Below, in pieces: positions 35,262-46,584 of a stretch of 64,000 nt of DNA. The notes under the pieces are model-generated. The model was not told where the DNA came from, did no database searches, and saw nothing but the letters and a program-made list of their open reading frames with translations. The stretch is from NCBI GenBank assembly GCA_039000515.1, contig JBCFYV010011172.1:70567941-70631940 (forward strand), written 5' to 3'. Both the position numbers and the translations under genes were made by a program. The stretch comes from Timema cristinae. Taxonomy: Eukaryota > Arthropoda > Insecta > Phasmatodea > Timematidae. Every line of letters starts with the position of its first letter. The first letter of the stretch is position 1.

Positions 35262-35475
35262 TTTAGCACGGCATCCTTTTAACCTACGGGTTATACGCAT
35301 AGGTATTAATTACACTACTGTGATAGAGATGAGTAAGTTTGAATTTAGAGAAGTGTACCCGCATTCACAGAAAGGTAGTAATAGGAAAGCATTAATGAAA
35401 AACCAGCTTCCGTACATCCGACAGGAATTAAGTCCCAATCTCCCCGTCCTCGACAGTCCAGTTTATTGTGACAGT
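35262..35475 (-). mobile_element. SINE group II, parent of the adjacent minisatellite
   Basis: TTTTAGCACGGCATCCTTTT is the reversed tail. The body is GTACCCGCATTCACAG and AAAAACCAGCTTCCGTACA, and the head begins CCGTCCTCGACAGTCCAG. Where other copies continue CAATACGAGATTGACGCGTT AGACCAC, this one reads TTTATTGTGACAGTAACACC TCAGACCAG, which is the repeat unit of the array that follows. Confidence 0.72.
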
Positions 35476-37330
35476 AACACCTCAGACCAGTATATTGTGA
35501 CAGTGACACCTCAGAACAGTATATTGTGACAGTGACACCTCAGACCAGTATATTGTGACAGTGACACCTCAGACCAGTATAATGTGACAGTGACACCTCA
35601 GACCAGTATATTGTGACAGTGACACCTCAGACCAGTATATTGTGACAGTGACACCTCAGACCAGTTTATTGTGACAGTGACACCTCAGACCAGTATATTG
35701 TGACAGTGACACCTCAGAACAGTATATTGTGACAGTGACACCTCAGAACAGTTTATTGTGACAGTGACACCTCAGACCAGTATATTGTGACAGTGACACC
35801 TCAGACCAGTTTATTGTGACAGTGACACCTCAGACCAGTATATTGTGACAGTGACACCTCAGAACAGTATATTGTGACAGTGACACCTCAGACCAGTATA
35901 TTGTGACAGTAACACCTTAGAACAGTATATTGTGACAGTGACACTCAGACCAGTATATTGCGACAGTGACACTCAGACCAGTATATTGTGACAGTGACAC
36001 CTCAGAACAGTATATTGTGACAGTGACACCTCAGACCAGTATATTGTGACAGTGACACCTCAGACCAGTTTATTGTGACAGTGACACCTCAGACCAGTAT
36101 ATTGTGACAGTGACACCTCAGAACAGTATATTGTGACAGTGACACCTCAGAACAGTTTATTGTGACAGTGACACCTCAGACCAGTATATTGTGACAGTGA
36201 CACCTCAGACCAGTTTATTGTGACAGTGACACCTCAGACCAGTTATTGTGACAGTGACACCTCAGAACAGTATATTGTGACAGTGACACCTCAGACCAGT
36301 ATATTGTGACAGTAACACCTTAGAACAGTATATTGTGACAGTGACACCTCAGACCAGTATATTGCGACCGTGACACCTCAGACCAGTTTATTGCGACCGT
36401 GACATCTCAGACCAGTATATTGTGACAGTGACACCTCAGACTAGTTTATTGCGACCGTGACACCTCAGACCAGTTTATTGTGACAGTAACACCTCAGACC
36501 AGTATATTGTGACAGTGACACCTCAGACCAGTATATTGTGACAGTGACACCTCAGACCAGTTTATTGCGACCGTGACATCTCAGACCAGTATATTGTGAC
36601 AGTGACACCTCAGACTAGTTTATTGCGACCGTGACACCTCAGACCAGTTTATTGTGACAGTAACACCTCAGACCAGTATATTGTGACAGTGACACCTCAG
36701 ACCAGTATATTGCGACGTGACACCTCAGACAGTATATTGTGACAGTGACACCTCAGACTAGTTTATTGCGACCGTGACACCTCAGACCAGTATATTGTGA
36801 CAGTGACACCTCAGACCAGTATATTGTGACAGTGACACCTCAGACCAGTATATTGCGACCGTGACATCTCAGACCAGTATATTGTGACAGTGACACCTCA
36901 GATCAGTATATTGTGACAGTGACACCTCAGACCAGTTTATTGTGACAGTGACACCTCAGACAAGTATATTGCGACCGTGACACCTCAGACCAGTATATTG
37001 TGACAGTGACACCTCAGACCAGTTTATTGTGACAGTGACACCTCAGACCAGTTTATTGTGACAGTGGCACCTCAGACCAGTTTATTGTGACAGTGGCACC
37101 TCAGACCAGTATATTGTGACAGTGACACCTCAGACCAGTTTATTGTGACAGTGACACCTCAGATCAGTATATTGTGACAGTGACACCTCAGACCAGTATA
37201 TTGTGACAGTGACACCTCAGACCAGTTTATTGTGACAGTGACACCTCAGACCAGTATATTGCGACAGTGACACCTCAGACCAGTTTATTGTGACAGTGAC
37301 ACCTCAGACCAGTATATTGCTTCAGTGACA
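35456..37330. repeat. 29-bp minisatellite, about 64 units
   Basis: Unit ACCAGTATATTGTGACAGTG followed by ACACCTCAG. Variants include TTTATTGTGACAG, ATTGCGACCG and AACAG for ACCAG, and blocks of variants recur in order (e.g. around 36360-36490 and 36540-36660). The units are contiguous with no unique spacers. The array starts inside a SINE head and ends at a TTAA-bounded Harbinger-like terminus. Confidence 0.97.
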
Positions 37331-37331
37331 A

Positions 37332-37580
37332 CTTAAGCTGCGTCCAGACTAGCGAGCCGAGCCGAGCCTCGAGGCAAACCTTAACATTCCTGCGAGCCAT
37401 AGTTTGCTACATAAAGTTATGTACTTCGGTGGATGACACACGCAATGGACAGGGAAAGATTAAAATTAGCTGCCACGGCATAACTTACTTACACCTTGCA
37501 ACAAAGAAAAGAAAAGACAGGACAGTCGATGGTGGCAAACTCAAATGTATTTAAGGCGAGCGGTATATAGTGTTAATATT
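37332..37580 (+). pseudogene. Harbinger-type terminus with transposase N-terminal remnant
   Basis: TTAAGCTGCGTCCAGACTAG and CGAGCCGAGCCGAGCC resemble a transposon terminus. About 110 bases in, an ATG starts MDRERLKLAATA, then a stop, then LQQRKEKTGQSMV, with RWWQTQMYLRR in another frame. This resembles the N-terminus of PIF/Harbinger transposases (MDRE...KRRKR.WW). No right terminus was found. Confidence 0.45.
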
Positions 37581-37584
37581 CTTG

Positions 37585-38290
37585 AAAAACATTTTAATAG
37601 TTAATAAGGAACGATTAAGATTATTAGTAGTAGAATTCAATTTTTGGTAAAGTTGACAACTTGTGTTAATCTAGCATGTAAAAACATAGATGTAATATAA
37701 TAATAATATACTTTGAATTATGAATGAAAAAGATTTTGGTAATAATAATTACAAGTTGTAATATCTTATTATGTCATATGTAATACAATCATTGAAGTTT
37801 TAACAAATATCCAAACAGTTTGAAACATATTAAAAATTGTAAAGTTTTGAGTCAAATTTCATTAAAACAGTGATATGATAAGATGATGTAAACATGCATA
37901 TATTGTCTTTTGTTTTATTGGGAATTCAACAGAATTATTTATAAAATAAAACTTTTATAAAGAAATTAAAATAGATTTGTAAAAATTGAACTTTTTCCTT
38001 AACTGAGTCCCTTGTTTCTTGGATATTGCTGCAATGCCTGCAACGTTTTGAGCTTCATTCATAATTCAAAGTATAATGCCTCTATTATTATTATTATTAT
38101 TATTATTATATTATTAACTACTAATAGTAGTGTAAATAGTTTGTTCCACTAACTTAAATTTCAAGAAATAAATGGTCAATACAAAAACTTAACTTCGAAT
38201 GTCACCAAATGATTAAGCATATAGTTATTTATTTGGGCCAAAAGTGAAAAAAAAAAGTTTCTTAGCAGCCTGTGACTCATTTACCAGTCT
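37585..38290. other. No gene seen
   Basis: Very AT-rich, with a (TTA)n run near 38084-38113. Nothing recognised. Confidence 0.5.
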
Positions 38291-38374
38291 GCAATACCTA
38301 TTTAAGGTTACTAAGCAGAGTAAAGATTAGATATAATTATTAAAATATATTATCATTAGTCTTATGGAGCAGAA

Positions 38375-38562
38375 ATGAGTAAATACGCATTTTAGAGGTA
38401 ATTTACCGAGATTTGTGTGGAAGGAGAGTGAGAACCCATATAGGAAAAACCACCCTCAAGAGACCCAACCGGGATTCGAACCCCAATCTCCCCACCGTGA
38501 GCGCGCCAGTCCAATACGAGATTGACGCGTTAGACCACTACGCCAATGAAGCGGGCTGAGAC
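38375..38562 (-). mobile_element. SINE group II
   Basis: GAGATTTGTGTGGAAGGAGAG, AAAAACCACCCTC, CGGGATTCGAACCCCAAT (B-box) and head CGCGCCAGTCCAATACGAGA ... CCAATGAAGCGGG, in reverse. Confidence 0.8.
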
Positions 38563-38751
38563 ATATTTACTCACAAAATCTACCGAGAGTGACAGTCTAT
38601 TCTTTGTTTACCCCTCTCTCCACACACCAGGTAGTTCAAACTTATTTTAAATGTGCAACAAACTTTCTAGAAAAAATATTACCATCGTTGTACAATTTAC
38701 AACACGCTAGTAATCATGCAACTATCTATGTTATGTTTAATGTTTAAAGAT

Positions 38752-39380
38752 TGGCGTGTCAAACTCATTTGAGGACCACATTGAACTTTACAGATATTTA
38801 GGGAACTACATTATAAATAAATCAGTATTGTAATTATCGATAGTAAACATAACTCCTATCTAAAGTAAAAATAATCCCAACTTATTAGTACCTTATTATT
38901 ACAAATAAATAAGAGTAAACCCCTATAACATAAACCAATAGATCAGCCCTAAGATTTTTACAAAAAAAATTAAACTCTTTATTACCTACAATGGTTTTGA
39001 TGGTCAGGATTTAAATTTTACGCCAAAGTATTTTTTTATAATTATTGTAGACAAATGTGTGTCCGTAAGCCGATCTCATTCATGTCTTTGGTTTCTATAC
39101 ATGGGAAGGGGGGGGGGGGGGCAGTTTGTTAACATACGTATGTGCAGCCAAACATTACACATATTTGATACGCAAACTCACCAACTTTTGGGAATTGATT
39201 CATGTCGAAGAACGAGTACACCAACCTCATATGTCAGATTTATCCAAATTATACCCAATCCCTGATATCACATTTCAAAATGTATTTCCTTGATTGCCTG
39301 ATGGCTCATAATAAGGTCCACGGGTAGCATAAAATCACGGATGGGGCCGCATGCGGTCCGCGAGTTTCACATGTCTGTTG
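38752..39380. mobile_element. Possible hAT-like non-autonomous element
   Basis: The left end GCGTGTCAAACTCATTTGAG GACCACAT and inverted right end (ATGCGGTCCGCGAGTTTCAC ATGTC) share an imperfect GTGNNAAACTC...GGNCCNCAT pattern seen in many hAT-type MITEs. A poly-G tract lies at about 39109-39121. The termini are imprecise. Confidence 0.4.
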
Positions 39381-41423
39381 GACCATGCGGCCATCGAGGT
39401 GGGTTAAGGCCCTGCCTACCCATAAATGCACGGTTCTAAACAAAAGAATTTAGAACAAAATATATTTAATAATTCAACCTTGTTGTTTTTTATATATTTT
39501 AGTAACATATCTGGGCATCTTTCATAATTCTTATGGAATTTTCAAACCATTCTAAAAATAGTTATTGAAATATTTTCATTAAAATGTTTCCATTTCAATG
39601 CATTTTAAATGGGAAAACAAAAATTATTAATGGATTTATTTATTTTCTTTGTACAATTAAGCTAGAGTGTTTATTTATAACATACTATTTAATGAATAAT
39701 TTCTTTTTCTTTTTAGACATATTTTTTAATTTGGGTTAGCTTCAATAATCACGACGATATTGAGCTCTAACGACTCCCAAGTCGACTCTCTAGTCAAAAT
39801 ACATGGTTTTAAATACAACTTTTCCTTCTGCAACTAGTTGTCATAGCTGATAATAGGTGCCGTTAGTATGATCATTACCCATTTACAAGCTAGTATCATT
39901 TTGCAAGCGTTGGCTAACCTGCTGTATCGGAATGCAGGCGGCAATGGAGGGTTAAACTAATCTCTGTGACCTTCTTGAGTCAAAGAAACATTAATACCAT
40001 GTACGTTAGGATAAGAAGGGCCAATGTCCAATTATGAAAATTTGCGTAATTAAATATAAACAACTAAACATCTTAATATATTCAGTAACTAAAATACTCA
40101 CAAAGTCTTCCTGCTGTGTGAATAAATATAGTTAGTCCCTACTTACTTCAATGAGAGTATTACTCTAGTGATACATTATTTTCAAAGAAAAAGCCACATG
40201 CTTCTCCATACACAAAGTTTTATGACATTAGCCCTTATTTAACTGAGACAGTAAAACATGTAAAATTCTTCACTCTTATCTTATATTCTTTCTTGAGTTT
40301 TCTCATTCTTTAGCACTACACGTTGTAATAATAAGTGTTAATATTCAAAGTAAATGAAAACTACTGTACATTGAATTTTTAATCCACTATTATAATAAAT
40401 AAAAATAAACATTCCTGCTCATATCAAACATAGTTATTTTAAATAAAGTTTGGTCTAAATGTAATTTGGAGACGTTCTCAGTATAATTTTATATACTAGT
40501 TTTTATTTTACGGTCTAGGATTTGACTCTCATTGGACTTTGGAATAAGTTATTTTTCAAAAAGTTAATGAACGAAGTTTTTGGTAGTCAAGATGTGAAAA
40601 TGTTAATTTTATTTTATTAGCGTGTTAAATGTGATTACTTTTAATTTGAACCTGTTGCATTCTCGCAGTTTGTGCGCTCGTTTTGGAAGAAATGTATCGA
40701 ATCCCGAACAATAAGTACCCATGGTGATTACTTTTTATATAATTAACAATATGAGACCTTTTTGCTTTCGAACAAAATCCAATGGATTGTATAAATTTTG
40801 AGGTGGAGAAGTATTTACAAAATATTATTTTATATCCTTGTGAATAACAAGTTTATGAAGAAAGGGCGCACAAAGAAAATCAAAGATATAATTGATTTTT
40901 TAACTTCTTGTAGTAAAGGGTAAGTTTTTTTAATGGTATGCATATTACTGGCGCTTAGGCTATCTGTATCTACTAATTTAAGTACAATGGATGAGCAGCG
41001 ATACTATTTTATTTACTGTAGAAATAATATCAAAATTAAGATACAAATAAATACTTCTATATAACAATGCAGCGATTATTCTGATATTTCAAGTACTTTT
41101 CTTTTTAAAGAAAAGCTCTTAGCTGAAAGTAAATGTTACTAACACTCTGTAACGCACTTATTGTATGTTCAAAATCTCTTGTGCCTTGGCCGAGTTCGTA
41201 TCACGCTAGTACTAAGTAATTTCAACCTAACAGGGAATCGAACTAGTCAAGTTATTGAGCTGATTAATTTACGCACTCAGTGCTCAGTCATAGCACTTTA
41301 GCAATATTGACAACGACATGAAGCCGATGATAAGTAAATATATATTTAAAACCATTAAAATTAATGAACTTTTGTGTTCCCTATGCCATAAAGTAAGTAA
41401 GTAAGTAAGTATTTGATACCAGA

Positions 41424-41720
41424 CCGCCTCTGTTGTATAGTGGTCAGATTTACTGGCTTCAGATACTGAAGTCCTAAGTTCGATCCCCAGTGCCCCTAAT
41501 TCTGTCTGTGAAGCAGTGGGTCTGAAACGGAACCAAAATCAACCTCGTGAGGACAAATGAGGAGATAATGGAATGAATAAGTAGCGCTTCAGTCTAGAAA
41601 ATTGAGATAGAAATCTGGAGGGCTCGTTGTGCTAACCACATGGCACCCTCAGCTTGAAAATGTTGGCCCTATCTTTGCCAACATACGGCAGCCTCTCGAT
41701 TGGTATAGCCTGCTTGCAGG
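41424..41720 (+). mobile_element. SINE group III with tRNA-like head
   Basis: CCTCTGTTGTATAGTGGTCAG (A-box) and CCTAAGTTCGATCCCCAGTG (B-box) form a tRNA-like head. A body follows with GAGGAGATAATGGAATGAAT and GGGCTCGTTGTGCTAACCAC. The head would not fold into a complete functional tRNA. It has a different body and tail from groups I and II. Confidence 0.65.
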
Positions 41721-41858
41721 CTGACACCATGGAGATATTACTCAAGTTAAACTCTACCAATAGGATAAAAAATTATTCCCAGAAACATTTATTTCTGGAA
41801 AATTGTGTAAATCCTATAGATGTTTGAAAACTGTAAACACCGTATTAAATAACAGATA

Positions 41859-42097
41859 CCCACTTCAGTGGCTGAGTGGTCTAAGGTGTCACTAGTGTTA
41901 AATTGGCCTGCTGATAGCGGAGCACTTGGGGTGCAAATCCTGGTCGAGTCTATTGAGGGTAGTTTTTCCTAAATTGTTTCCCCATCTTCCAAAATAAAAA
42001 TGCTGGTAGATAACCTCTCAAATGCTTCTTTCCTCATTACCAACTAATTAGATTATCATATATGCGTATAACATGAACAGGTAGTATGACGTGGTAA
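41859..42097 (+). mobile_element. SINE group II
   Basis: Head CCCACTTCAGTGGCTGAGTG GTCTAAGGTGTC, B-box GGTGCAAATCCTGG, body TTTTTCCTAAATTG and tail CGTATAACATGAACAGGTAG. Confidence 0.78.
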
Positions 42098-42489
42098 TAT
42101 CAGTAATAAAAATAACATATATTTATAGTCAAAATTGTTATAGTCTTCGAAATGAAACTGCTTTTAAAATATGTTATTGCCTCCTTAGCCTTTAAATTTA
42201 AAAAAATAGCCAAAGCACAGTGGCCAAATTTAGCACATTAAATTTTAGTTATTTTTTATTTTACCTGCTTACTAATAAACTCAAATAAATGGTACGACAA
42301 AATCGTAGGCTACATACTCAATCGTATAGGTTATTTATTATAGTTAGTGACAAAACCTTCAAAAATAAGTTATCTCTAATTTTACCTCAAATAAATTTTT
42401 CTCTGATAAATAAGTGTACATTATTATTTATCACTACCCTCACCAGATATTTATTTGAAAAAATTTCAATATTGGTACAACAGCATTAA

Positions 42490-43160
42490 CCTGGAGTCAC
42501 GTGACACTTTGATATGCTAATTACTCAAAATGGGTACGGGTACAAAACTTATTTGTGTTACAAAACGGTACAGAACTAGTACAAAACTTTGGCATCAAAA
42601 AAAGTTCAAAATCAAAAGGGGTACAACCGCATTTACCTGGAGTACGTGGAGTACTCACTTTGATATGCTAATTACTGAAAATGAGTGCGGGTACAAAACT
42701 TATTTGTATTACAAAACGGTACAAAACTATTACAAAACTTTGGCATCAAAAAAAGTTCAAAATCAAAAGGGGTACAACCGCATTTACCTGGAGTACGTGG
42801 AGTACTCACTTTGATATGCTAATTACTCAAAACGGGTACGGGTACAATACTTTTACTTTCTGTTACAAAACGGTACAAAACTAGTACAAAACTTTGGCAT
42901 TAAAAAAAGTTCAAAATTAAAAAATAGTAAAACAGCATTAAGCCTGAGTCACCACTTTGATATGCTAATTACTCAAAATGGGTACGGATACAAAACTTTG
43001 GCATCAAAAAAAGTTCAAAATTCAAAAGTGGTACAACTGCATTAACCTAGAGTCACCACTTTGATATGCTAATTACTCAAAACGGGTACGGGTACAAAAT
43101 GGTACAAAACTAGTACTAAACTTTGGCATCAAAAGGTTCTAAATTCAAAAGTGGTACTAC
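42490..43160. repeat. ~151-bp tandem array, five units
   Basis: GATATGCTAATTACTCAAAA recurs at about 42511, 42662, 42813, 42959 and 43063 (spacings 151, 151, 146, 104). Each unit holds GGTACAAAACTTTGGCATCA and GTTCAAAATCAAAAGG. Short ORFs with a repeated KLWHQKKFKIK pattern arise from it and are unlikely to be genes. Confidence 0.92.
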
Positions 43161-43234
43161 AGGTTAATGGACGTCTAGCTGACTGGAATGAATAATCTAA
43201 TTTTTCTTCTCGAGAGTGTGATTGTATGTTGACG

Positions 43235-43450
43235 TTATGTCTCCCCACGTTTAGTCAAACTTGGTCGCCTACACACTTTACGGTCCGGCACTACACTTCT
43301 TATCTCTCTCAATTCTTGGAAAAAAGTTTGCTTGCTGCCTTTACTGATTACCGGTCGTAGTCGCCAGTCTCCCAATTGTTTAAACAAACCAGTAGTTCTG
43401 CCAACCTGATGGCTGGAATCCACCAGTTTGTATAACGTTAGCAACGCCAT
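43235..43450 (-). CDS. Small ORF inside the right TIR, unrecognised
   Basis: A 71-residue ATG-initiated frame (MALLTLYKLVDSSHQVGRTT ... LREIRSVVPDRK) reads inward from the right end of the TTAA/TIR pair, about 40 bp from the TIR, in a locally GC-richer stretch. That is where the first exon of an element gene could lie. I do not recognise it and no continuation was found. Confidence 0.2.
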   Translation of the reverse strand: MALLTLYKLVDSSHQVGRTTGLFKQLGDWRLRPVISKGSKQTFFQELREIRSVVPDRKVCRRPSLTKRGET

Positions 43451-43539
43451 CTATTTTAGAGCTGAAAGCTCAACACGCCGCCAGGGAGGGTAGGCAGGGC
43501 CTTAAGCCAATTACTAAAAAGCGCGACAACTTAGCACAA

Positions 43540-43783
43540 CCTGCTTCAGTGGGCGCATGGTCTCAGGCGCTACTCTCGCAGTAGACTAGACTGCCGATGA
43601 CTGAGAGATTAAGGTTCGAATCTCGGTCAGGTGTACTGAGGTTTTTTACAAAATTGTTTTCCACTCTCCCTTCAAGCAAATGCAGGTACATTTTCTCTAA
43701 ATATAACCTTCTTCATCCCTAACACATTAGCTTAACTAGGACATAAACGTATAGCCCGAACGGGTAGTAAGACGCGGTGTTAA
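43540..43783 (+). mobile_element. SINE group II, near full length
   Basis: CCTGCTTCAGTGGGCGCATG GTCTCAGGC, B-box GGTTCGAATCTCGG, body, and tail TATAGCCCGAACGGGTAGTA AGACGCGGTG. Confidence 0.87.
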
Positions 43784-43786
43784 ACA

Positions 43787-44060
43787 CTTGGCAGCATGTG
43801 GTCCAACCTTTCGAACATCGCGGGCCAATCTGCATAGTGCAGCGAACATAGCGGGCCGCGAGCAAAATTAAATAATGATAATGGTAGTAAACAAGTGATA
43901 CTTTATATTTATATACAATTGAAACTAGCTTACAGAAGTGATTTTACAAATATAATGAGATGACTGGCTGAGCGTGTTTCTGTGCTGCAAGTTTTTCAAT
44001 GATACAGACTTTTCTATTATGTATTGAAACCCACGTTGAGTTTGGCGGGCCAAAATGAAA
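43787..44060. mobile_element. Possible hAT-like MITE
   Basis: GTGGTCCAACCTTTCGAACA TCGCGGGCCAATC and inverted-type GGCGGGCCAAAATGAAACAA resemble the ends of hAT-type MITEs. The boundaries are uncertain. Confidence 0.35.
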
Positions 44061-44333
44061 CAAGCCGCGGGTTTATAATATAGTCCCAATGCCATATTAT
44101 TTAGCTGCCACGCGTGTTACTGGTCGTAAGATCACCTCGCAGATTACACTAGGACAATAGTGACACAGGACAAGCAAGCAAAGGGAGGTTTGTGGAAAAG
44201 GCGCTAATATTTGTCTTGATAGAGGATGTGGAAGGATTCTGTTATGAAAAACCTATTTTTATAAATAGATGTGTGTAAAAGAAGGTAAAGTGATATAATA
44301 CCAGGATTTTTCAACTTAATTTAATAAAAAACG

Positions 44334-44572
44334 AACCCGCATCGGTTGTTGCACGGTCTAACATGTCTTATCGCATTTGACTGGATTGACAGTAACGGCG
44401 AGATCAGGGTTTGAATCCTGGCTGGGTGTAGAGGGACGGATTTTTCCTAAATAGTTTCCCCACTTTCACATATCCAAATTTGGGTACATTTTCTCATGTT
44501 ACCTATTTCACCCCAATCTCATTAATGTAAAAAAAAGCTTTTTTCCCGGACGGGTAATAAGACGCGGCGCAG
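44334..44572 (+). mobile_element. SINE group II
   Basis: ACCCGCATCGGTTGTTGCAC, B-box GGGTTTGAATCCTGG, body TTTTTCCTAAATAG and tail CCCGGACGGGTAATAAGACG. Its tail abuts the foldback element at 44586. Confidence 0.8.
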
Positions 44573-44589
44573 AAAAAAAAACATATTAA

Positions 44590-45126
44590 GGTTCTCGCAC
44601 ACCGGCATAGTATCGTATAGCCGCGACGGTCCCGCACACCGAGATCGTAGATACGACGTATGCCCCAAGAGCTTATTTCCCTCACCACACTTTACAATTC
44701 TATTTCGCCGCCTGAGAGCAGCGCAGTGAGAATATGCGAGTGTATTGTTGTTCTGTTAATTATAATGCGTGATACCTTGTCTTCTTCCTCTGATGAGGAC
44801 ATTGTGGTAGCGGCTATGTTGCTGGAGCCAGAGAAATAGAAGTGTAGACATAGCCGCTACCACAATGTCCTCATCAGAGGAAGAAGACAAGGTATCACGC
44901 ATTATAATTAACAGAACAACAATACACTTGCATATTCTCACTGCGCTGCTCTCGGGCGGCGAAATAGAATTGTAAAGTGTGGTGGGGGAAACAAGCTCTT
45001 GGGGCATACGTCGTATCTACAATCTCGGTGTGCGGGACCGTCGCGGCTATACGATACCATACTGCTACCATACCGCTACTGTCTTGGTACCGTAGGTATA
45101 CGATACTATGCCGGTGTGCGAGGACC
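44590..45126. mobile_element. Long foldback with mirrored Harbinger transposase N-termini
   Basis: TTAA (44586-44589) plus GGTTCTCGCACACCGGCATAG pairs with CTATGCCGGTGTGCGAGGACC plus TTAA (45127-45130). The arms of about 240 bp are nearly identical inverted copies around a short centre near 44822-44848. Both strands read MRDTLSSSSDEDIVVAAM from their own ATG (plus 44764; minus near 44899), an acidic-Ser start typical of PIF/Harbinger transposases. The plus strand continues LLEPEK and stops. The right arm has an extra ~45 bp (about 45050-45095). It is not a functional gene. Confidence 0.85.
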
Positions 45127-45134
45127 TTAATGTT

Positions 45135-45846
45135 GTCTCGAGTGCTTATAAAAGACAAAAGTATTAACTTTTTTTAAAATAAAAAGAAACTATCGTGAGC
45201 ATGTACGAGGGACTACCTATTTTCTCGGGCAGTTCGATAGTTACTATAGCACATTGACAATATGAATTGGTGGTAACTTACAGATAGGAAAAGTTACAAG
45301 AACTACTCTAATGTATCCATTCGCCAAACCATATGATCTGTGAGACATATGTTGAATTGCTGTCACTTTTGACAATCAGGACATTCACAACAAACAATTT
45401 GTTTTTAATTAGGTTTTCCTTCTAACCGTTTTTACATCTGGTAGTTGCCAGTTACCACCACTCCTATGGTGAAGGGACTATAAACAGCTACCAAGCGACT
45501 GTAATATACATTGTAATATTGGATATAAGTTCAAATGTAAATAAAACGTAGTGGGCCAGGGTGACAAATGGTTAATCAGCCGGTCAAAAGTCCCAACTTG
45601 CGACGTCAAGCAAGCAAATAAAACCTAGTTTAATATCTCCGCTAATAACCTAACACAACAGCGGCCATTGTAACACTTGAGACCGGTCGATAAGAAGTCT
45701 CGCGAAGATAACGAATTAGAGAGAGTTTGGTATAGGTTATTTTAGCTCAGTTATAGTCGATCCTATTTCTTTCGTTTCGATATTATTGCTAGTAGGCCTA
45801 TTAGCTATATTATTATCCTGTTCCCTAAAGTTAGATAAAGTGCCCC
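45135..45846. other. No gene seen
   Basis: Nothing recognised. Confidence 0.5.
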
Positions 45847-46186
45847 AAGGCCGTAGTCGTGGAGGTGAGGAGTTTCAGCCCCCTCCCCCTGAAATTTTAT
45901 GAACAAAATATATATGGCTTTATTTATAGTTCAAACAATATCAAAATTAAAGTACAAGTACAAATTAGGGGCATGTGTTACCATAAAAAGCACTTTAGAG
46001 CGCTTCTAGGTGTGTTTAATATTTTGTATTGTTCCTCGCCTTCGTCAGTTAGGGGGTTATTTTGCCATAAAAAACACTTCAAATATCTTTTAGAAGTGCT
46101 TATCATTTATAAGTTTGTCTAGCCTCCTGCAATTGGGGGATGTGCCCACCAAACCTCCCCTAAAATTGTTGGTTGGCTACGGCCTT
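45847..46186. mobile_element. MITE with AAGGCCGTAG termini
   Basis: AAGGCCGTAGTC at the left and the inverse GGCTACGGCCTT at the right bound 340 bp. A C/G-rich run follows the left end and AAATATATATGGCTTTATTT ATAGTTCAAAC lies inside. A second copy starts near 47117. Confidence 0.65.
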
Positions 46187-46267
46187 GAGGTCTCGCCCAC
46201 TATTTGACATCGATCGCGTGCATTTCCTCTAATATACATTCCAAATATCTACTCCTTTGTTTTCTTT

Positions 46268-46505
46268 CACCACCTCGTATTATCCGTTCAGATTATACGA
46301 TTCTAATTACGCTAATGGTTTAAGGGAATAGGAAAGCTATGTATAGGAAGTGTATCCACATTTGCGTGGAGGCAGTGTGGAAAACCTTTTTGAAAAAACC
46401 TCAGTACACCCGACCGATATTAGAGCCTCGATCTCCCCGTCACCGACAATCTAGTCTAATGAGGGAATAGCGCCTTAGTCCACGTGCCCACCGAAGCAAG
46501 TATTC
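46268..46505 (-). mobile_element. SINE group II
   Basis: CACCTCGTATTATCCGTTC (decayed tail), CCACATTTGCGTGGAGGCAG, AAAACCTCAGTACACCCGAC and head AATCTAGTCTAATGAGGG ... GTGCCCACCGAAGC, in reverse. Confidence 0.75.
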
Positions 46506-46584
46506 CTTTTAAACATTGGTGTTGAATGTACTAGTAAACAATATAAAAATGAAGTTTTTCTTTTATGATTTATATTCCAGTCTG

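Larger units (their letters stand above)
39404..43505. mobile_element. TTAA-flanked 14-bp TIR pair enclosing 4.1 kb
   Basis: TTAA plus GGCCCTGCCTACCC at 39404-39421 is mirrored exactly by GGGTAGGCAGGGCC plus TTAA at 43488-43505. The interior is AT-rich and holds SINEs and a 151-bp array. No transposase was recognised. The left end interrupts a SINE-head relic (39376-39403). TTAA targets are typical of piggyBac-type elements, but the class is not established. Confidence 0.5.

Noticed and set aside
35456..37330. CRISPR-like array of 29-bp repeats
   Set aside because: The units are contiguous, with no unique spacers and no cas genes, in a eukaryotic genome. It is a minisatellite.
42530..42884. 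ORFs with repeated KLWHQKKFKIK
   Set aside because: Products of the 151-bp tandem array. No start context or conservation is visible.
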